This document shows positions 14,003 through 17,964 of a DNA stretch of 17,964 nt, piece after piece. This DNA is from JANQUM01 sp047630355 (GTDB lineage Bacteria > Bacteroidota > Bacteroidia > Cytophagales > Spirosomataceae): the NCBI GenBank assembly GCA_047630355.1, contig JBLHXN010000065.1:1-17964 (forward strand), read 5' to 3'. A program made the translations under genes and the position numbers. Every line of letters begins with the position of its first letter. Position 1 is the first letter of the stretch. A model generated the notes under the pieces. That model had not been told where the DNA came from, did not search any database, and saw only the letters and a program-made list of their open reading frames with translations.

Positions 14003-14713
14003 TTAATTTGCGTCGAATAAATCTCCGTTTCCGGTGATACGGGTTTTGATTGACGGATAACCCCTGAAATAGACGACTCCGTTACCGCTGATATCCCCGT
14101 CGAGAATATCCAAAGCGGTTAATTCACAACTTCCTGAACCCGCCATTGAGACTATTCCACGATTGGAAAGTAGATTGAATCCTTGAATAATTCCGCTTCC
14201 AGTTACTTCGTAATACACGTTTCGGCTATCGCCTTCCAAGAATATTTTACCCGAACCCGCAACCCGAGCGTCAATCTCCCTTCTTGCGTTAATTTCCATA
14301 TTGATGCAGCCGTTGCCGTTCACTCGTAAATCAATGTCGCGAACGTCCCAAACGGTTTCACCGTAAACTTCTCCGTTTCCAGCGGTACTGATATAAACCA
14401 AGTCGGGAACTTGTACATAAAGCTTCACCGGAGAACTCCACCCGCCAATTTTATTGATAATCAGCGTATTTTTCCTTACATAAGTCTCCACACTAAAAAG
14501 AGTATTATTGTCCGCCTCCACGATAATATCACGGCCAGTTCCCTGCGTCAATATAACGGTTACGTTTGCCGGAACTTCAATACCATCAAAAAAACGAACG
14601 GCTCGGTACTCTTGTTGAACGACGGGACCGTAATCGTCATAAACTTCACAAGAAGTGAATCCAAAAGCGGCGATTAGTAAGAAAACGAAGGGTTTTATTT
14701 GTAGCTTTTTCAT
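14003..14713 (-). CDS. GIN-domain (DUF2807) lipoprotein
   Basis: A 236-residue lipoprotein: MKKLQIKPFVFLLIAAFGFT then the lipobox Cys (FTSC, Cys22), so it is lipidated after export. The rest is the head-GIN-domain/DUF2807 beta-helix-like fold: RFFDGIEVPANVTVILTQG, then repeated short strands broken by G-N-G or G-S-G turns (AGNGEVY, VNGNGCI, VAGSGKI, VTGSGII, MAGSGSC, ISGNGVV, ITGNGDL) at about 17-20 residue steps. Family function is unknown; it is thought to be a putative auto-transporter adhesin head or envelope protein. The ATG at 14713 is chosen over one six codons upstream as it starts the standard signal peptide. It is transcribed away from moaA across a 231-bp gap. Confidence 0.9.
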   Translation of the reverse strand: MKKLQIKPFVFLLIAAFGFTSCEVYDDYGPVVQQEYRAVRFFDGIEVPANVTVILTQGTGRDIIVEADNNTLFSVETYVRKNTLIINKIGGWSSPVKLYVQVPDLVYISTAGNGEVYGETVWDVRDIDLRVNGNGCINMEINARREIDARVAGSGKIFLEGDSRNVYYEVTGSGIIQGFNLLSNRGIVSMAGSGSCELTALDILDGDISGNGVVYFRGYPSIKTRITGNGDLFDAN

Positions 14714-14944
14714 AATTAGTGCGTGGTTCATATAGCATAGATGTTTTAAATTTGCTTTAAGTTGCGTGCAGAATGTTAAATGCCTGTTAAAAGAACTACC
14801 TCACCAACTTCATCGTTAGGTTGGTGAATTGAGTTAATAAATTTTAAGATAAGACATGAAACACGAGATTAGAAGTCACTCACTTTTCATGCTAATTCTT
14901 AATTCCTACTCCCAATAGCCATCAGGACTAATCCCTAAAGTTAA
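14714..14944. promoter_or_regulatory. Divergent intergenic region with an inverted repeat
   Basis: Shared upstream region of the GIN-domain lipoprotein and moaA. TCACCAAC (14801-14808) and GTTGGTGA (14820-14827) form a perfect 8-bp inverted repeat with an 11-nt spacer, suitable as an operator or a leader hairpin. I found no good TTTG-N20-TAnnTTTG match on either strand and nothing resembling a molybdenum-cofactor riboswitch that I could support. Confidence 0.4.
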
Positions 14945-15925
14945 ATGCTCATAGACAATCATCAACGCCCAATAAATTACCTGCGACTCGCCGTGACGGA
15001 TCGCTGCAACCTGCGTTGCTTTTATTGCATGCCGCACGAAGGCATTGATTTCCTGCCCAAATCGCATCTGTTGAGTTACGAAGAAATGTTGCGGATGGTG
15101 CGTATTCTTGCGGAAGAAGGCGTGAACAAAGTCCGGATTACGGGTGGTGAGCCATTTGTACGGCGGGGAATGATGGAATTTCTCGAAGACCTGACGAATG
15201 TTCCGGGCATTGAGCAAGTGAATATTACCACAAATGGCGTATTAACATCCGCACTCGTACCGGATTTAAAACGAATCGGAATTCACTCCATAAATTTGAG
15301 TTTAGACTCGCTGAATCGGGAACGTTTTCACGAAATGACTCGCCGGGATGAATTACCACGAGTTTTAGAAACGCTGCACGGATTGTTAGAACACGGTATA
15401 AAAACAAAAATAAATACGGTGGTGATGGCGGGTAAAAATGACGACGATATTATATCACTTGCTGAACTTGCCCAAGACAAACCCGTCGCTGTTCGATTTA
15501 TTGAAGAAATGCCGTTCAACGGCGAAGGCTTAAAACTTGAAAATTTCCTTTCCTACCAACGGATTATGGAAAAAATTCGGGAAAAACATCCCGATATTTA
15601 TCGCCTCGCCGACGCTCCGACTTCGACTTCTTACAATTATCAAATTCCGGGTTTTGCGGGAACGGTTGGCGTAATTGCCGCTTACAGCCGGACGTTCTGC
15701 GGAACGTGTAACCGCATTCGGATTACACCCACGGGAACGTTCAAAACCTGCTTGTACGACGACGGAGTAATGAACGTGCGGGATTTACTTCGCAGCGGAA
15801 TTTCAGACGAAGCGTTTAAGAACGAAATCGTAAATTCTCTTCAACATCGGGCAAAAGATGGTTTTGAAGCGGAAGCAAACAGATCATCAGAAGTTACAGA
15901 ATCTATGACAACAATTGGGGGATGA
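14945..15925 (+). CDS. moaA: GTP 3',8-cyclase, molybdenum cofactor biosynthesis
   Basis: A 326-residue radical SAM enzyme that makes 3',8-cyclo-GTP from GTP, the first committed step to the molybdenum cofactor. The N-terminal cluster is bound by Cys21, Cys25 and Cys28 (CNLRCFYC); the second, GTP-binding cluster by Cys252, Cys255 and Cys269 (CGTC, 13 residues, C). RITGGEP (64-70) is the SAM-binding glycine motif, LSLDSL (118-123) a core strand, and the protein ends in the conserved MTTIGG needed for activity. Length is normal. Start ATG at 14945 follows AAAGTTAA. The stop TGA overlaps the ATG of the mobA-like gene by 4 bp (ATGA), a sign of one operon and coupled translation. The other Moco genes (moaC, moaD, moaE, moeA) are not in the window. 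Confidence 0.97.
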   Translation: MLIDNHQRPINYLRLAVTDRCNLRCFYCMPHEGIDFLPKSHLLSYEEMLRMVRILAEEGVNKVRITGGEPFVRRGMMEFLEDLTNVPGIEQVNITTNGVLTSALVPDLKRIGIHSINLSLDSLNRERFHEMTRRDELPRVLETLHGLLEHGIKTKINTVVMAGKNDDDIISLAELAQDKPVAVRFIEEMPFNGEGLKLENFLSYQRIMEKIREKHPDIYRLADAPTSTSYNYQIPGFAGTVGVIAAYSRTFCGTCNRIRITPTGTFKTCLYDDGVMNVRDLLRSGISDEAFKNEIVNSLQHRAKDGFEAEANRSSEVTESMTTIGG

Positions 15926-17040
15926 AAAAACATCAAAAACACGCAAAGCTTACTATACCAAATATCGGGAATTTTGGACGGAATGAATTTGCATTTGTGG
16001 GTGCTCCCTGCGGCGATATTCAGAAACTATGCCAACAGATTATTGATAAACTTTCGGGAAACAAAAAAGTAGCGTACGTAGACGCGGATCACGCTTCGGC
16101 GGATGCTGAGCCAAGGAATTTGACCTACACCGAATTCACGGATAAGATAACGTTTAAGCAAATCAACCTCAAGGAGATTAATGAGTTTCAACAACGTTTT
16201 TTATTACAAAGCGAAGACGTAGTTTTAGTAAACGGAAATCACTTTCAAGCGAATAAACAAATCGTTTTTATTTACCCGAAAAAAGAAGCTTCGCTAAAGA
16301 AACGAATCGACCAGTTAACGGACGTTCGGGCAATCATTATTTGCGATGAAACACCCGTTTTTGATTGGTTAGAAGAAGTAATTCCTAACATTTCCGAAAT
16401 CCCCGTTTTCAACTATTCAGAGAACGAAAAAATTACAGACTTTATCTACAACGAAGTCAACATTCCCACATTAAAGGGCTTGATTTTAGCCGGAGGAAAA
16501 AGTACCCGGATGGGTGAAGACAAAGGCTTAATTGATTATCACGGCAAGCCACAACGTGAATACGCTTTTGAGTTATTAGAAAGTATAGAAATTGAAACAT
16601 TTATATCGTGTCGGGAAGAACAGGAAGCAGAAATTTCACTTCCGACTATCTCAGATAAATTTGTAGGACTGGGACCATTCGGAGCTATTCTGTCCGCTTT
16701 TCAATCCGATCCAAATTCCGCTTGGTTGGTTGTCGCTTGTGATTTACCTTTTGTAAATGAATCGGCGTTGAAACAACTCATTTCAAACCGAAATTCGAGT
16801 AAAATTGGTACGGCTTTTTATAATCCTGAAACTGATTTCCCCGATCCGTTATTCACAATTTATGAACCGAAGGCTTACGCCACAATACTTCAGTTTTTAG
16901 CATTGGGCTACTCGTGTCCACGAAAAGTTTTGATTAATTCTGATACGGAAATTATCCAGCCAACAGACACCGAAATTCTACGAAATATTAATACGCCCGA
17001 AGAACGAAAAATGCTTACAGGTAAGCATCAAAAGGCATAA
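15922..17040 (+). CDS. mobA: MobA-like molybdenum cofactor guanylyltransferase with degenerate MobB-like N-domain
   Basis: A 372-residue protein in two parts. Residues about 183-372 are a MobA-type nucleotidyltransferase: LKGLILAGGKSTRMGEDKGL (185-203 region) is the NTP-binding loop, GLGPFGAILSAFQ (249-261) and VACDLPFVN (271-279) the GTP/metal sites. MobA attaches GMP to molybdopterin. Residues 1-180 resemble a MobB P-loop domain in order (EFAFVGAPCGDIQKLCQQII, then KKVAYVDADHAS), but the Walker A GxxGxGKT is replaced by GAPCGDIQ, so it cannot bind nucleotide in the usual way. Coupled to moaA by a 4-bp ATGA overlap. The last 26 bp overlap the end of the convergent lipoprotein gene. The C-terminal call is firm; the MobB resemblance is inference from motif order. 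Confidence 0.88.
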   Translation: MKKHQKHAKLTIPNIGNFGRNEFAFVGAPCGDIQKLCQQIIDKLSGNKKVAYVDADHASADAEPRNLTYTEFTDKITFKQINLKEINEFQQRFLLQSEDVVLVNGNHFQANKQIVFIYPKKEASLKKRIDQLTDVRAIIICDETPVFDWLEEVIPNISEIPVFNYSENEKITDFIYNEVNIPTLKGLILAGGKSTRMGEDKGLIDYHGKPQREYAFELLESIEIETFISCREEQEAEISLPTISDKFVGLGPFGAILSAFQSDPNSAWLVVACDLPFVNESALKQLISNRNSSKIGTAFYNPETDFPDPLFTIYEPKAYATILQFLALGYSCPRKVLINSDTEIIQPTDTEILRNINTPEERKMLTGKHQKA

Positions 17041-17353
17041 TCTTTTTCAATTTTTCGTAGCTACTTTTACTAACGGAAAACGTATAAGTTTCTCCGCTCG
17101 GACAGGTACATGCCTGACAATAAACCATGCCGTCATTTTCGGATTTGAAATTGAAAATATCAGAAACTCCATTGTCTTTCAAGTAAGCAATTATCCGTGA
17201 ACCACGGTTTCCACCCTCGTAGGCTTTTATGTCCCACAGTTCACTGCACGCTGTTGGCATGAAAGAGACCTTTTGTAAGTCCATTGGGGCTGGTGTGGTA
17301 TTCTCACAGGAAACGAAGGCAAACAGGAATAAAAGGAGCGGTATATTTTTCAT
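17015..17353 (-). CDS. Small hypothetical lipoprotein with CxxCxC motif
   Basis: A 112-residue protein with signal peptide MKNIPLLLFLFAFVSC; Cys16 in the lipobox FVSC is the likely lipidation site. The mature part carries ACSELWDIKAYEGG, and later the cysteine group CQACTCPSGETY (about 80-91), which could bind a metal or form disulfides; a further Cys lies at about 36. Not assigned to a known family. The start ATG at 17353 precedes the signal peptide directly. Its 3' end overlaps the mobA-like gene by 26 bp on the opposite strand, so both C-termini share DNA. No promoter of the TAnnTTTG type was seen in the 70-bp upstream gap. Confidence 0.82.
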   Translation of the reverse strand: MKNIPLLLFLFAFVSCENTTPAPMDLQKVSFMPTACSELWDIKAYEGGNRGSRIIAYLKDNGVSDIFNFKSENDGMVYCQACTCPSGETYTFSVSKSSYEKLKKIMPFDAYL

Positions 17354-17423
17354 GAATTATGAAGTCATTTTCTTTATAGATTCAAAAAAAGCTAAAACAG
17401 TTTGAATTCAAAAAAATGATAAT

Positions 17424-17964
17424 TTAAGGCAGAAATTGTTTTACGTAATTTCGAGCCGTTAAAATCGCAGAAGTTACATCATCGATGCTTCCTTCAAAAG
17501 CCTTATCTTCCACTTCGATAACTACCGGACCACGGTAGCGGACATCTGTCAAAGCAGCAAAGAAACTGCCCCAACGTACATCTCCCAGACCCGGAAGTTT
17601 TGGTGAATGATACTCTAACGGATTCGCCATGACACCTACTTTATTCAGTTTATCACGGTACAGTTTTACGTCTTTTAAATGAATATGGTGCAGACGATCT
17701 TTGTAGTCGTAAATCGGTTTTACCTCATCCATCATTTGCCAGATCATGTGCGACGGATCGTAATTCAAACCCAGTAATTTCGTCGGGAATATTTCGAACA
17801 TTCTGTCCCAAATTGCCGGAGTGGTAGCAAGATTTTTACCCGATGGCCATTCGTCATTCGTAAACCACATCGGGCAGTTTTCGATTGCGATTTTGATTCC
17901 TTCCTGTTCGGCAACTTCAATGATTGGTTGCCACAATTTTTTGAATAATTTCAGGTTTTCTTCA
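17424..17964 (-). CDS. Sugar phosphate isomerase/epimerase, TIM barrel (partial, N-terminus outside window)
   Basis: An open frame ending at 17424 continues through the right edge of the window; the visible part is about 180 residues starting EENLKLFKKLWQPIIEVAEQ. It belongs to the xylose-isomerase-like/AP-endonuclease-2 superfamily. Expected metal ligands are visible: Glu in KIAIENCPM, Asp and His in LNYDPSHMIW, His in HHIHLKDVK, and Glu in VVIEVED near the end; GLGDVRWGSFF is also typical. An internal TTG at 17936 is not the start because coding sequence clearly extends beyond it. The substrate is unknown; relatives act in inositol and sugar catabolism. The final part is complete and intact. 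Confidence 0.9.
   Translation of the reverse strand, partial: EENLKLFKKLWQPIIEVAEQEGIKIAIENCPMWFTNDEWPSGKNLATTPAIWDRMFEIFPTKLLGLNYDPSHMIWQMMDEVKPIYDYKDRLHHIHLKDVKLYRDKLNKVGVMANPLEYHSPKLPGLGDVRWGSFFAALTDVRYRGPVVIEVEDKAFEGSIDDVTSAILTARNYVKQFLP

Noticed and set aside
14714..14944. Molybdenum-cofactor riboswitch ahead of moaA
   Set aside because: Only a simple inverted repeat is seen; I could not fit the expected multi-helix fold.
14906..15217. Minus-strand frame of 103 codons across the start of moaA
   Set aside because: It is antisense to the conserved CNLRCFYC region of moaA and has no family features.

Overview
The window reads as chromosomal DNA from a Bacteroidota bacterium, most likely of the Cytophagales. 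The reasons are the family mix (DUF2141, DUF2807/GIN, PD40-plus-OmpA envelope proteins, a sortilin-type Asp-box protein, a short Hc1/histone-H1-like protein, a type of isocitrate dehydrogenase with a C-terminal extension), the A-rich sequence instead of Shine-Dalgarno motifs ahead of starts, and promoter-like TTTG-N20-TAnnTTTG elements. The species cannot be named from the sequence alone.

Layout. 1-2462, minus strand: the start of a small membrane protein that runs off the left edge, a secreted DUF2141 protein with a near-consensus promoter, then a rhomboid protease followed 15 nt later by a membrane-anchored LytTR regulator. 2590-5965, plus strand: a ModF-like tandem ATP-binding protein, an isocitrate dehydrogenase and a 58-residue histone-H1-like protein ending at a clear terminator. 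5966-6442 has no gene but is unusually rich in inverted repeats, including a 28-bp perfect palindrome arm pair. 6443-10556, minus strand: a lone trpD and a large secreted Asp-box (VPS10/sortilin-like) protein, separated by an intergenic inverted repeat.

10652-12011 is an AT-rich accessory islet on the minus strand: a HAD protein of the type found in RNA-repair 'Swiss Army Knife' proteins, then one or two tiny two-helix membrane proteins, ending at a strong terminator. A 226-bp MITE-like element with 14-bp terminal inverted repeats and a 7-8 bp target duplication has inserted into the 3' end of the HAD gene. Removing the element restores a longer reading frame and its old stop codon, so the insertion can be reconstructed from this sequence alone.

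12167-14713, minus strand: a PD40/OmpA envelope protein and a GIN-domain lipoprotein, with a GC-rich patch between them that no complete gene explains. 14945-17040, plus strand: a moaA-mobA molybdenum-cofactor pair overlapping by 4 bp; the MobA-like protein carries an extra N-terminal domain that looks like a MobB domain with a broken P-loop. 17015-17964, minus strand: a small lipoprotein whose end overlaps mobA convergently, and the C-terminal part of a TIM-barrel sugar isomerase/epimerase.

Most of the window is housekeeping or envelope genes. I see no convincing complete new multi-gene system. The best leads are the MITE insertion with its reconstructable ancestral gene, the AT-rich islet that carries it, the hairpin-rich gap at 6208-6441, and the modified molybdenum-related proteins.
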